From Macrophomina tecta (taxonomy: Eukaryota; Ascomycota; Dothideomycetes; Botryosphaeriales; Botryosphaeriaceae): DNA of 64,000 nucleotides. How positions within the stretch are numbered: position 1 is the stretch's first letter; each line of letters starts with the position of its first letter. The notes under the pieces were generated by a model. That model was not told the origin of the DNA and searched no databases. It saw only the letters and a list, made by a program, of their open reading frames with translations. Shown piece after piece: positions 32,616 through 44,437 of the stretch. The stretch spans positions 1,054,001-1,118,000 of the forward strand of contig JAKSGN010000002.1 of assembly GCA_024180945.1 (NCBI GenBank), given 5' to 3'. The translations under genes were made by a program, and so were the position numbers.

Positions 32616-33102
32616 TGAAACGGCCTTGCACGCTGACTGGGGCCTTGTACCCAGGATGCCTACGGACAAGGTACAGATCATAATGAGGGGATAATATCAT
32701 TTGTGCGACCTCGGTATACCGCCGAGGGCGACTAAGGATTTCAAGAGGCGCCATAATTCGGGGTCATTCGGCCTTTCTCAGAAGACTCGCCGCAAGCATC
32801 TGAAAAGGATAGAACTGGCGGTTCTAACGCCACTGCCCCCCAGAATATCATCCAGCAAGTAAGAAGAATCTACTTTTATGCTGGAAACGGAGCAACAGTG
32901 ATCTGATTTTTTTTTCTTTTTTCTTTTTTCTTTTTTTAGATACACTTGGACGGTCTACTGCATTCATGTAAACGCTTGTCCGGTTCCGCTCAGAATGATT
33001 TTGGTTGCCATGAGTGGGCACAATCTGGGGGAACGGCCAATTACGCCAGAGTTATCAGCAGACGAGCATCGAAAGCCCCGCCTTGGCTGAGACACGGCTG
33101 AC
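32616..33102. terminator. Convergent 3' flanks with a T-rich tract
   Basis: This region separates the stop codons of the transacylase (plus) and SDR (minus) genes. A (T)n-C interrupted tract at about 32907-32938 is the main feature and could serve 3'-end formation of the plus-strand gene. No gene is present. Confidence 0.4.
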
Positions 33103-34529
33103 CTATGGCGTTGCGATATTCAAGCCGGCATCTGCGCGATAATATCTCAATCTCGATGGTCGTTTCATTCCATGTACTCGGTTTCTTACCAATTTGAATC
33201 TTTGCCCCGGTGATGGACGTGTTCTTGGCCAGCATCACGAAAGCGTTGGCGCAGTCTTGAATGTCCGTTTCCCTCTTCAGCGCAGCCTTATCTTTGAGGG
33301 CCTTGATACGCTCTTCGCCGTAGAGGTTGCCCTGGATCATCGTGAATCGAAGTATTTAGCTAATGACCAAGTGTCGGAGAACGCATTTAGAGAGCATCCG
33401 GGGGAGCTGCCTGTGTCGAAGCAGGAGTTACGCACGTACCCAGTCGGTCAAAAGAAGCCCTGGCAGGACAGCGTTGATGCGAATTTTTTCGCCTTGTGAT
33501 GTCGCGAGGCACTTCATCAAGTGAAGCTGCGCTGCCTTGGTCACGGAATACCTGTGGACAAAATGAGACACATTTCGCTATGGCCTAATGACAGCGTGTA
33601 TGGACCAGCTTGTTGAAGTCAACTTACGCCATTGAGCTGCCCCCTTGCGAAACGCCCTGCGTAAACTGTCAATCCACGGCACAAAACAAACTAGCCTGGG
33701 ATGCCCACCGCTATGGACGACGTGATGAGGAAAACGCCTCCCTCGGGATTCGCGCGGAGTATGGGTCCAGCGGCCCGCATGAGCGCAAGCTTGCCCTTCA
33801 CGTTGACCGCCCAACACTGGAGCGATTGTAATTTAGTCACCGCGGAATAGGACGATGCGGCCATTGAGAGTTTACCTTATCCCAATCCTGCTCGCTGAGT
33901 GCATCGAGATCGCCCCAGTCAGAGGTAAACTTCGTGTAGCCCTGTGCGACCATTAACTTTTGTCGAGTGCTGTGGGACAGATCGCAGAGTGCAACCTACG
34001 GCGTTGCCGATTAGGATATCGAGGCCTCCGAGAGCCTTGACCGTCTCTTGCACGCAGCGCTCGCACTCGGCTGAGACGCCGACATCCTGTGAAATGACGG
34101 CGGTCAATTGCATGTAGCTCGCGATTCTCAATGCCCTGCCACTGAGAGGTTCGGCAGGGTCATAGTGGCGCAACTTGACTTACGGCTTTGATCGTCGTAA
34201 CCTTTACGCCGTGCTCTTGCTCAATGGCTTTGGCTAGGCCCTGCGCTGCAGAATCCGAGCTTTGGAAATTGATGGCGACGTTGCAGCCTTCGGCGGCGAA
34301 GGTGCGGGCGAGCGTGGCACCAAGGCCTCTAAAGAATTGTCGGCGCCAACATTAGTGGATAATGACCGCGTGTTTCCTCGAAATGAGTCGATATGAGAGA
34401 CGGAAGGAACTATAAAGGCTTTATCGAAGAAGGTTGAGGCGCTGACGCGGGAGGAGTGTACAAAACAAATATCACGTACCTTGAGCCACCCGTGATCAAG
34501 ACATTGCGCCCCTTCAAGTCATACGGCAT
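33103..34529 (-). CDS. Classical short-chain dehydrogenase/reductase (255 aa, 9 exons)
   Basis: Exons on the minus strand: 34480-34529, 34184-34328, 34000-34086, 33876-33941, 33709-33816, 33628-33656, 33440-33551, 33190-33331 and 33103-33131. Introns are 52-151 nt and every junction keeps frame. It begins MPYDLKGRNVLITGGSRGLG, the Rossmann fold with the TGxxxGxG cofactor motif. After the second strand NFQSSDS suggests NADP(H) rather than NAD(H). Further marks are the NAG of strand 4, TSSIAG (catalytic Ser) and YSVTK (catalytic Tyr and Lys). The usual end, IQIDAGLNIATP, needs the 29-nt last exon. Substrate cannot be predicted. Eight introns in a 768-nt coding sequence is dense for this window. 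Cytosolic location is likely, as no targeting signal is visible. Confidence 0.92.
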
Positions 34530-36526
34530 CCTGAAGCGTTTTTGTGTGGATATCCTTTCCGCTTGTTTCGAAGTACCGAATAAATCAATACAGCCGCAAC
34601 CTGCCGGCTGTTGGATAAACGATTTGTAGGTTGTGAGTGAGTAGGAAAGTAGAAAGCCGACTTTTCTAACACCCGCTCGGCCTATTCACCACAGTCAGAC
34701 GGCCCGCGCCAAATGATGAGCACGCGCCGCGGATACGCCGGAGCGGGGTAGAGACACGCGATAGGCAGTTGAACCGCGGTAAAAGGAGAAGTGGAAAATA
34801 AAATCGCACAAAACCGCCCGACAGCAATTGGAAGCAAATGCGCAAACGATCCCGGCAATCACCAATTCCCAATGCAAGGCGCGGCGCAAAGATGCAGTCG
34901 AAGCGGAAGAGTGGGTGACGTCCGAACAGTGTGTGTGTGTGTGCGCGCGCACGCGCGGCGGGCCGGCCGACGGGAGGGCCGACGAACCTGACCCCTCCGG
35001 TCGGGCTCGTTCCCCTTCTGGCTGGGCTGGCAACTGACGTTTTTGCGTTCTTCCCGCGCGTCGCGCGCCCGCCCGCATTCTCAAAGAGATGGGCGATCGA
35101 CAGGGTCTGGCGCGCCTAACCCCGCCCGCGCGAGACGCGCGCAAGATGCAGGGCTCCCTTTCACTTTGTTAGCCAGTGAGAGTTCTGCTCCCCTATTTCT
35201 GTTCTTTCCCTCTCTTACCCGCCCTCATCAGCCGCCACCGCGCGTGCATGGCAAACGCATGTCTCGGTTGCCCCAAAACGCTCCAGATATGATGGCTACG
35301 GCCGCCTTTGCTTCCAATCACCATCGACGCGCTGACTCTGCACGCCCTGTCACCAGTCAAAATCATCTCTACGGGTCATCCCCGTTCGGTTGGTGTCCAT
35401 TATATATTACATTCTTGGGCTCCTCATGTCGCGGGGCTGTCGAAGGAGATTATTGGTGCTAATGTTAAGACCTGTGCAACATTTCTCTAGTGTTACAAAC
35501 AGGACGATAAGTTACTAGTATTAATACGTCGGGTATCCATCTACTCCTTATGCTCGCACTGCGACATCCATCCAGCCATCTGCCATATATTGCATATTGC
35601 AACACTGAGAGCACTTGACAGTCAGTAGCTGAGCAGCATCTACGCAACATCCGCACCATGACGTTGGCAGCCTCACCGAAATATAAGTTTGCTCCTTCCA
35701 TCGACATGGCCACGGTTCTCCTCGATAAAAACTTGCTTGCGATCAAACTCAAAACCCACCCTTGTTCCTGGTATCAAACGACCTAACAACATATCAACAA
35801 GCGGCAAACGACACAGTCTATCCCACCAAAAAAAAAAAAAAAAATCAAAAATGGCCTAGCCGGTGAGCAGCAAGCAGCAAGCAGCAAATTTCAGAAGACG
35901 GCAGTTCGACCTGCAGGATATCAACCTCGACCCAAAACACGCAAGCAGTTACGAAGCAATACGGTATTGACGACAACGACCCAACGAACAAGTTACGGCA
36001 ACGAAAAATAGTGCAATGCAGCAGTACGCGAGGAATGACGCGGTCCAAAGAGATGAGAAATTTGGGCTTCCGAGTTGTCCCACCATATCCAGAAGTTGTT
36101 TTTTTTTTGTCTCTAGTATGACGCCCAAATGCTCCAACGCTCGATGATAGACAGAATTACATTGCCCTTTTGATTTATTGACATCTAGGGCAGTCAGTAT
36201 TAAACAAAAAATAAAATTTTTGATGCGGTCAGGCCCTTTGACTGTCTTTGGGACCTGTCGACCTGTGGTAAGAGGCAGACTCGCAGAGCATCCATACATG
36301 CCTCCATTTAGGGTATTGGTTTGAGGACCCAATGGTCCTTTTTTTGTGAGAAATTGGTTGAAAGGAGCAGTGGCGACAGTGACAAGACAGTACGGCTGGT
36401 TGTCCGGTGTGCCCACCCTTATAAATGGATTCCGCATCGCACTGTCAAGACTGTCGAAAGGAGAGGTTGGTAGTGTAATGATCGTAGACGGTATGAGAGG
36501 AAAAAAAGGGAGTCGTGACGATCGTC
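34530..36526. other. Intergenic, no gene recognised
   Basis: This 2-kb region lies between the 5' end of the SDR gene and the 3' end of the DENN gene, both on the minus strand. A short (GT)n run lies at about 34929-34942 and A-runs near 35827-35843. Open frames are short or antisense. The right part (35800-36500) is AT-rich and probably includes 3' untranslated sequence. Confidence 0.45.
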
Positions 36527-39500
36527 TCATTTGCCCATCATGGATGGAATGGGCTTCCGTTTCGCTTTTTGCTGTGGAACCCTCGGTACCCCTTGAATAA
36601 CCCTAGGTTCTTTCATCAATGTCGGATCAAGTTTAGCCGGCTGACGGCTCACGACTGCGCGGTAGTCCCCAGGGAAGCGTGCTGACGGTGGCGTCGCAAC
36701 TGCCGATCGCCAGAGGTGATCGGATGTGTCGTTGAGGAAATCAGTCGAAGACTTGGAGAAGAACGAGGTGCGACCACGGTTCTTCTTGGAGAGAATTATC
36801 TGGTCGAAGAGCTTGATAGAAGGATCATCGGAACGGGTTGACTCTCGCTCATGGATGAACTCATTGAAGGCTGTATAACAAGGGTCAGCTAGATAACACC
36901 GCGGACGCAATGTACAGAGCTTACCTTGTGTCTCACGGAGCATGTTAAAGTACTCCTGATTTTCGCTTGGCATGCTTCGCAAGAAGCCATCCATATTGAA
37001 TGAGTAAAGCATACCGGACTTCTTCGCGTCCGAATTTGGAGAACCTAAGAATCGTCTATAGGTGTAGAGCAAGCTGGCGAAGCAACGAACAAAGGCAGCT
37101 CGAACCTGGTCTGCCTGGAACGCAGAAGGACAAACGAGGCATATCTGATTCAGGCATCTTGGATGAGAGATGACACTGCAACCTATTTGTTTGTTAGGTT
37201 TTGCGAATGGCGATAAAAACTAAAACATATAACTCACTTGTGCACCTGTAGATGCCCTCGTCCGACTTTTCTTCACAAATCGAACAAGTAGACTTCTCGT
37301 CATGCGGTCGCCATTGCATACAATGACCCTCACACCACTGAGTTGTGTCTGTATTACGAACGGGGGCTGAAAAAGCATTGGGCATAACGGTCGAAGCAGC
37401 AAGCGTGGACTGTGCGTAAACGGACGGGGCATACGAAGACGAGGGAGCGCGATAATCAGTACCAAGGGTAGAAGTTGACAAATTTGACGAGTGACCAAGG
37501 AAGGGTTGACTGGGGCGGCGCAACGTGTTCATCCTCTCCGGACCAAACTGTGGCAGGGAGTTAGTGCTTTTAACGGACACGACCTTATGGACTGCTTTAT
37601 GAAGTACCGAAGAGCTCCGCCGCGAGGCTGCGTCGAAATGGCCGGAGCGCTTCTCGCGGAGGCTTGCTTGGAGGGCGTAACCGGAATCGCTCCGGGAAAT
37701 TGGCGTGGAGGGCAGGGGAGGGAATACCGTTGAAGTAGGCGACCTGCTGCTGGGCGACGGGGGCGAATTGTTGGTTCTACTCGTAGAACTTGTCGATGGT
37801 CTCTCTGCTCCGCTTCTACTGGCACCTCTACTAGCACCTCTGCTTTCGGCTCTAGCTTGGAGGAAGGCGTTGAAGACGCAGAGTCGTGGAGCGGTGGCAG
37901 CTCCTGCAGTGCCGAACGAGGCGGAATTCAAACTGACGTAGTGTGCAAGCGTTGAGCGAGGTGCTTTGTGAGTAAAGATCGATGTGTTTTCAGAGGAGAA
38001 AGAATCATATGGATATGCGTCCACAGCATACGCAGGTGGTCCGGTAGGGACGCCGTACTTAATGTGGTGAGGAGCAGCAGCCTGAAGCAGGGAGACCAGT
38101 TTTCTTCTTTGCGGGCGAGGCAATGCCACCGGCGGTGCGGTGCTTTCGATTACATCTTGGTCAAGATCTACGAGGACGAAGTCGTCCTCAGGCAGCTCGA
38201 CGTTCTCGTAGCGACGTTCGATTCCGACGATATATGGGCATGGGGCTTCTAGAGCTTGGATCAACCGGACAGGAAGTACAGGAATAAAAACGCCCGCCCA
38301 CTTGAATGGGTAGAGCAGATGAGTGATGGCCGCGCTTGCCAAATGGAGCATGCTGGTGTGGGATGAGAGCAGGATGATGCGGCCCTCGGAGAGCACGTAT
38401 TCGAAGAGGGTGACGATGTTCTGAATCGATAGCGACCGGAACAGGGCGTAAATGTCGGTGTTCCTGGAACCAGGTAACTCGTTGGTCGCTTCTTTCCGCG
38501 CGTACATGCGCAGCTCGCGGACAGCGAGTTCAACCTGAGTTATTGACGACATGGGGCTGAGTGCCTCAGCGCAGAGATTGACAACATAGCGCTCAAGAGG
38601 CTGCCACATGCCGATTCTGGGCGAGCTTGCCGGAACGCGAAGAATACTGCCCTGGTACATGGGCACGACAACAGCTCTCAACCACTCTTTCCAGAAGCTC
38701 GTCATTCCACCCTCCCTGCCAAGCACTCCATACGCACGAGGGATCCACAGGCCAGTCTCGCCATCGGTGAGCCCGTCAATCTTCGAGGCTGCGCCATGCC
38801 TGACAGGACGCAAAAGATCGTTCATCAGGCCAATCTTTTCCTCGACCGCGCTGATATCGTCTTCAAGCTTCTCTCTTTCCTCCGATCCTGAGGGCACCGA
38901 CGGCAGCTGAGCTAATAGCCTTGAAAGTTTTGCTCTCTCAGCTGCCAGGCGCTCTCCAAGACTTCCCGCCAACTCTCTTTCCTCGGGAGTCATGTTGGCC
39001 TTCCGCCACTCCTCGCACTGGCGTTCCAACTCTTCAGCGGCTACAGGGTTCAGCGGCACCCAGATAGTTAAACAGATGCCATGCAGTTTGGAGCCATCTC
39101 CGTTCGTCATGGCGAAACCATGCCACGTTGAGCGCGGACGCTCATCTGACGAAACGACATTCACGTCATTGGGGAAAGCGAACATTGGCACGTAGTCTGG
39201 GAAGGGGTTTCTCCTCTTGAGTTCTTCGACCATGGCCTTCGGGGGATATCTGTCAAGCAACACCGGCTCGTATCGTCTCTTCAGGGGGTGCATGTTGGGC
39301 GTGGGGAGGAAGGGCCGAGGCGCAGGAATGACCGAGTTGTAACCACTCATTCTCCTGGATGTTCGGACCGAAGCTGCAAAGGTAAAGTTAACCGGCGTCC
39401 GAGCCGCTACGCCAGGCTCTGAGCGCGGGACTTACAGTTTCGAATTACGCTGGAGTTGCGTTGACTGCTTCTGCCAATAGTGCTGATCCTCCTCCTGATG

Positions 39501-40039
39501 CTCCCGATGCCAGCGCCCAGGCTGCCTTCATCCTCGCTCACTATCCTCTGTGTCTTGGGTCTTGGGCGGGGGCGGTCCTCCTGCTTGAGGGTGCCAGCAC
39601 TGAATTGTATCTCCTCAAGGAACGTCTCGCGCTCGGCAGCGAACTTGCGCAAAGCCTGGTCGAAGTCGAAGTCGCTGAGGCCTGAGCCACCTATTTGGGG
39701 GAAGCCTTTTATGGTAGCGCTACTGCGATTGCTGGCAGTGGGCCCGGGCCCGTTGTCAGGACCGATGACGCTGCTTATCGACTGGCGCGTCTCGTGGCTG
39801 GCGCGCTTGGAGAGAGACAAGCCGTCGGACGAGGTCGGGCGGGGCGGGGTCGGCGTGGTCTCTTCTTCCTCGACTTCGAGCGCGGCGTCCTCCTCGATTG
39901 TCGACTCGGCGGGGGCGACGGCGGCGCCGTTGATGCGCTGTGCGTCGTAGACCTGGGACGACTCGATGCCAGATATAAAGAAGTAGTCGGCGAGGGGAGG
40001 CACGCTGGCCGGGTCGGCAGAGGGCGGGGCGGGGGCCAT
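36527..40039 (-). CDS. DENN-domain protein with C-terminal C1 zinc domain (1113 aa)
   Basis: DENN proteins are exchange factors for Rab GTPases in membrane traffic. Exons: 39436-40039, 37238-39373, 36925-37182 and 36527-36870. Introns are 62, 55 and 54 nt and all close in frame. Residues 1-200 are acidic/Ser-rich. The tripartite DENN module starts around 240 (uDENN: YVPMFAFPNDVNVV, HGFAMTNGDGSKLHG). It continues with the cDENN core (LFEYVLSEGRIILLSSH, LYPFKWAGVFIPVLP, PCPYIVGIER) and a dDENN-like part. After a Ser-rich linker, a phorbol-ester-type C1 finger shows H-x12-C-x2-C-x10-C-x2-C-x4-H-x2-C-x7-C, completed across the second intron. The spacer is shorter than the usual 13-14. The start at 40039 gives MAPAPPSADP; a downstream ATG would lose conserved sequence. 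The target Rab is unknown. Confidence 0.9.
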
Positions 40040-42143
40040 TGTTGTCGCAAATCAGGTAAAGATGTAGTGCATAGAAATGGTGGCAAGCAACGGATACAAA
40101 GAGCGGCGGGCGGGCGGGTGAGAAAGGAGTGGCGGCGCGCAGAGAGAGCGCGGAGGTCAGAGAAAGAGAGGCAAGAGGTGTGATGGTGGTCAAGTCATGT
40201 ACGGGCGCCGTTTGTGAGCTGCATGGGCGTTTTGCGGCAGACGGGCGCGCGGTAGCTTGCTTTGTGCGACAGAGGCGGAGGTTGAAGCGTTTCGAGTGGG
40301 CCGGGTCAGGACGGCGCGGCGTATACCTAGGCTGAGCCGGCAGACGGCAGCCGGGGGAGGGGGCGTTCTCGAAGGGGGGCCAGCGACAGCGGCTGTGGCA
40401 GGGTGCTGGGGCGTCTTTCAGGAGTGGTTCTGTTATGATATTAAGCAGCTCGCGAGCGATCCCAGCAGCCGTGCCTCGGGCGCGTCTGCAGTGCGCCTGT
40501 CAAGCTTCGCTCTTGTTATCTCTCCAGAAAGACCAGGCTGGCACTGATCAGCCCAGGGCGGCGCGCAGCGACAAGGACAGGCCTGCCTGCGCCCGTCAGG
40601 GCACAGAGAGAGTGCGCCCACACAACACTGCTAGGGCTGCGCCGCCGGCCACTCAGCGTCTAGACTGCGCATGCATCTCCACCTCCACGCTTTGCTACGT
40701 GCCCGCCTCGACAAAGACAACGAAGACGACGACGACGGCTGCTGCGACGACGACGACGCCCGCGGCAACGACAGCAACGGCCATGCCCTGCGTGCGCGAC
40801 TGGCGCGCTGCGCTGCTCTTGCTCCGCGGCCAACCCCACAGCGGCGCGCGCGATATTTTCCATCGCCCGCTTGCGCAGGCACAATACGCACATCAACATT
40901 TGACCCGCCCCAAGCGGCCAATGGCGCAGGCGCGCCGCGCTGTAGCGCGGCGCCCTGTTCGCAAGCGGCTCTCAGCGCCCGCCCCCCAGCAGCCCCCGGC
41001 CGGCGCTCTGCTCGTACACATCCACCCAGCGCGGTCCCTCTCCCGAATATAATACGGCGCGACGATAGCACGCCTCCCCCGAGCGCGCCGCTCCATTGGC
41101 TGCCAGCCGGAAACGATACGTGATGCGCACTGCCATCTCCGGGCGACGGTCCTTGGTTCCTGGACGGCCCTGCCGAACGCCGTCTGCCGGTGGGCTGTCG
41201 TGCGAGCAGCCGCAGCGCATCGCCGCAGACACCACGGGCAGGGATGCCATTACTCGCAGCCGCTCCCCTCCACCCACGATCGCTCGCACATGATGCCACC
41301 CCGAGCTGAGCGTCGTCCGCAGCGGCTGGGCCGAGGGGAGCAGGCCGTCCCCTCGTCCCCTTTCCGCATCGGCGCTGCAGGGACCACGGCGTCAATGCTA
41401 ATTCCGGGCGGGCAGCATAGCGGCGCTTGGCGCAGCATGTGTCGACATTGTCTCCAACGTCGCCCCTCCTGATGCGCGCTCATCCCACCTCTCGAAAAGG
41501 GGCTCTGGCGACGCATGCCCGCTCTCCCCACACACACACACGCCTATATTTATCGCACATCCGTGTCGAGTGCACGCGGACGCGCCTGCGTGAAGATGCC
41601 CGTGTCCGTGCTGCAGCGCCCAAAGCTAATCTTGGTGATTGACGCAATCAAGCCCTGGGCAGAGATCTCCCAAGCCACGGTGCACCACGTTTCGCGCTGT
41701 CAGCTCCGACTGTTTGAGCATGCCATGTTTGACCTTGAGTGCTGCACCACTCCCACGGGCCCCGTCCTCAGCCCGACGCCGTGCCCTGTTTGTTTGGTCT
41801 TGCATTTAGCCTTCGTCTTCGAGAGACGTCGTCAGGCACAAGCACATGCCTGCCGCATTAACTCTTCTCCACCATGCTTCTCTACCTGCCACGCCCGCTC
41901 TCCCACCACTCCTGGTCGGCATCCCGTCCCGTCTTCCGAGCCTGTCCGCTCTCCCCTTGCTGTGTCTGTTACGTGTACCCAGCTTCCCGGCCGTCCGGCC
42001 TGCCTAGTCGGATCCCCCAAACTATGGGCGCGCCGCCGGTCCGCCGTCCGTGACTCTAGCGGGAGCCTGGGCAAACCTTACCTTATGCTGCAAGCTAGCT
42101 ACAACTTCAATTTCGCTGTCTGCCAGGTACCGAACATGTGCCA
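40040..42143. other. 2.1-kb intergenic region, GC-rich, no gene recognised
   Basis: This covers the promoter of the DENN gene and the 3' flank of the TRAPPC13 gene. Long frames (40435-41052 plus, 40631-41395 minus, 41515-42216 plus) overlap antisense and have skewed Arg/Ala/Ser composition, typical of chance ORFs in GC-rich DNA. A GAC-repeat patch lies at about 40718-40760 and a (CA)n run near 41530. Confidence 0.45.
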
Positions 42144-43242
42144 TTATGAACGTGTCCGCGTGAACAAAGGCCCAATCTTCAGCGAGCCACGCCCGCCCAT
42201 GGGGCTGCGCCACTGAACCCAGAGGTTGCGCACAAGCATTCGCCGTCCCGCTGAAGGCCTTGTCTCGACCGCTGTCGCCCCTTCTTGCTGCTCGAGGATG
42301 AAGGCAACTTGGGATACATCCCCAGGTCCAAGGACCGGGAGGTGGGGCGGCTCTTCTGGGGAAGCGCTGAGCGGCGTATTTAAGGAGTTGGCCTTGAACG
42401 GCGCCTCAGCATTGACAATCACGGGCTGGAGAAACTTGTCAACAATCGGCCATCAGCACGATCCACGAGCTTGGCACATACCTCAAGGCTCAAGCTTCCT
42501 TCGCCAAGGTTCTCCAGTTGTGCCTCCAACACGAACTTGCTTGGCCCGCCCTTCGTCGTCAGCTCGCTAGTCTTGGTCTTGACGCTGATGAGCTGCTGCG
42601 CAACGAATTGGTACAGCTTCCGGAAGGTGCGCACTCGGCCACCAGCGGCCTTGCCTTCGCCTGCCATCTGCGTCTCAGTGTATGTCACAGTGACGGCCAG
42701 CGTGTGAGATCCTTCCTCTTTCAGGTCAAACGTCAGGATCTTCTGGACTGACTGACCTGGGCCAACGGTGCCCTGGGCCGTCTCAGGGCCATCCTTGGGC
42801 TCCAGCTCCAAAGGTATGCCACTGGGGGCGGAAGGTGTCTGCATATCCGCGGCAATCTTGACGCCGCTGATAGTCTTGCTCTCGTCGCCCGGGAGCAGCT
42901 CATTGTTCGCACACAAGGTGCAGGAAAAGGCCTCGCCGACATAAGCGCTCCCGAAAGCCTCTGGCAGTTTCAGCAATGGCGACACGAGGAAGAGGTCCTT
43001 GGGATCGGCGGTGGGGTACGCGAGGGAGGCTTTCGGGGAGATGGTAAACTCATCGGGCTGGGCAGGCTGCGGAAGCGGGAAGCTATGGGCCAGCGAGGGC
43101 CGTGAAAGCCTGGTGGACGGTGTTGGTTACTCGGACAACAAGCAGCGGAGGGATGCAGGGAGCTGTACCGCAGAACCTTAAGGCTGACCGAGTGTGGGCC
43201 CTTGAGGCCTTCGCTGGTCGAATGGGTGCGCTGATGAGCCAT
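42144..43242 (-). CDS. TRAPPC13: TRAPPC13 homologue (DUF974), TRAPP tethering-complex subunit (327 aa)
   Basis: It is a subunit of the TRAPP complex, which activates Rab GTPases on Golgi membranes. Exons: 43169-43242, 42482-43109 and 42144-42425. Introns of 59 and 56 nt close in frame. The N-terminus MAHQRTHSTSEGLKGPHSVS followed by LKVLRLSRPSLA is the typical fungal start. The diagnostic LPEAFGSAYVGEAFSCTLCANNEL marks the first Ig-like beta-sandwich. The C-terminal module ends NLWVQWRSPMGGRGSL, the expected terminal strand. There is no membrane segment. Length is at the short end for the family. It shares a 354-bp divergent promoter with the SET-domain gene. Confidence 0.92.
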
Positions 43243-43596
43243 GGGCGGCGACGTGCTGGTGGCGGTGATGGGCTGATGGGAGCAGCGACTGCCGAACGAA
43301 GCTCCCGACAGCCGGGCTCTGCCTGGAAAAAGCAAAGCGAGGGAGTTGTCGGGATGAACAGCCGGCCTGAAACCGGCGTTGAGGTAACTCTTGACGTGCA
43401 GGCACAGCGGGAGCTCGACAAGCGAACGGCGGATGCTGCCGTGTGCGCCCCACTGCGCCATCGCCTTTATCCCCCCATGTCCAGCCGGAGAAATTTCGAC
43501 GCCCATACCCACCTCAACCGTCCGGATCGCTGCCGCTCGCACAACCTCGCACAAGGCGCATAATCTGCTCAACCGCACCAGTTGGTGGAAGGAGAG
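43243..43596. promoter_or_regulatory. Divergent promoter, TRAPPC13 / SET gene
   Basis: The 354 bp between two start codons on opposite strands must carry both promoters. No TATA box is evident, as is usual for housekeeping fungal genes. Confidence 0.6.
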
Positions 43597-44263
43597 ATGA
43601 GCGGTAGCACCAAGGACCACGTCGCCTTGCGTCGATCTGCACATCTTGTCCTGGTCCTAGACACACCCAAAGGTTGTTCCTGTCTTTGCGCAACCTGCAC
43701 GCTGTCGGTCTGGGACGCTTCTGTCTGACCGGCCGTTGCACAGGTCGAGGTGTTTTTGCAGCTCAAGACATTCCTGCTCGAACTACCATAGAGGTGTGCC
43801 CCGTGCTGCCCCTCGGTGTTGAAGAGTATGAGCAGTATGTCAGGCACACCTCCTTGCATCACTACACATAGTATGTCTACGTTTGACCACAGGTTCGCCG
43901 TCCTTGCGGTAACAAACTTCGACAGCAATTGGCCGGTAGTTACTGCCGACGGAAAGAAACAAATGGCTCAGGCTGTCATTTTCGGGCTAGGTTCTATGTT
44001 CAATCATGCACGAGACCAAAATGTTGGCTGGGAGAGAGATCTTGAGCGTCTGCTAGTTACATATCAGACTTTGCGCGACGTGAAAGCCGGTGAAGAATTA
44101 TGTAAGTTCATCTATGACCGGCCCGCCCAGGCCCTTGGGATACTGATGGTGTGCAGGTATCTCATACGGAGATCGATTGACTTTCAAGGATGCCGACGCC
44201 CCCGCTGCTGTCGATGAGGGAGACGGCTCGGAATTATTAGATAGAATACAAATCGACGCGTAA
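43597..44263 (+). CDS. Small SET-domain protein (161 aa, 4 exons)
   Basis: SET domains transfer methyl groups from S-adenosylmethionine to lysine. Exons: 43597-43672, 43744-43870, 43926-44101 and 44157-44263. Introns are 71, 55 and 55 nt, the first with a weaker GTTGTT donor. Joining them restores GRGVFAAQDIPA (residues 27-38), the TYNWP stretch, GLGSMFNHARDQNVGW (NH motif at residues 94-95) and GEELCISYGD (catalytic-type Tyr130). There are no pre- or post-SET cysteines. Such stand-alone SET proteins include S. pombe Set7, a histone H3 methyltransferase, but a non-histone substrate is equally possible. It is convergent with the DUF2408 gene. Confidence 0.88.
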
Positions 44264-44437
44264 GCTGTTCTCATGATGGCTTCCATCGATAAATGCATGA
44301 AAGAAAGATACCTGCCCTGCCTCCCACACTCACACTGTCTGTTGCCGATGTTTCCGTTCCAAGGAGGCTTCCCGGATATGTTCCAAGAGGCCAATCTCTC
44401 AGGTCTGTTTTCTTCCGTCCTATTGCAAACCTCGCAA

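Noticed and set aside
31125..32681. 518-codon minus-strand open frame
   Set aside because: It lies entirely antisense to the well-supported transacylase gene and has repetitive Gly/Val/Ala/Arg composition typical of the antisense of GC-rich codons.
40435..42216. Long frames on both strands between the DENN and TRAPPC13 genes
   Set aside because: They overlap antisense, are Arg/Ala/Ser/Pro-biased, have no domain and sit where promoter and 3' flank are expected.
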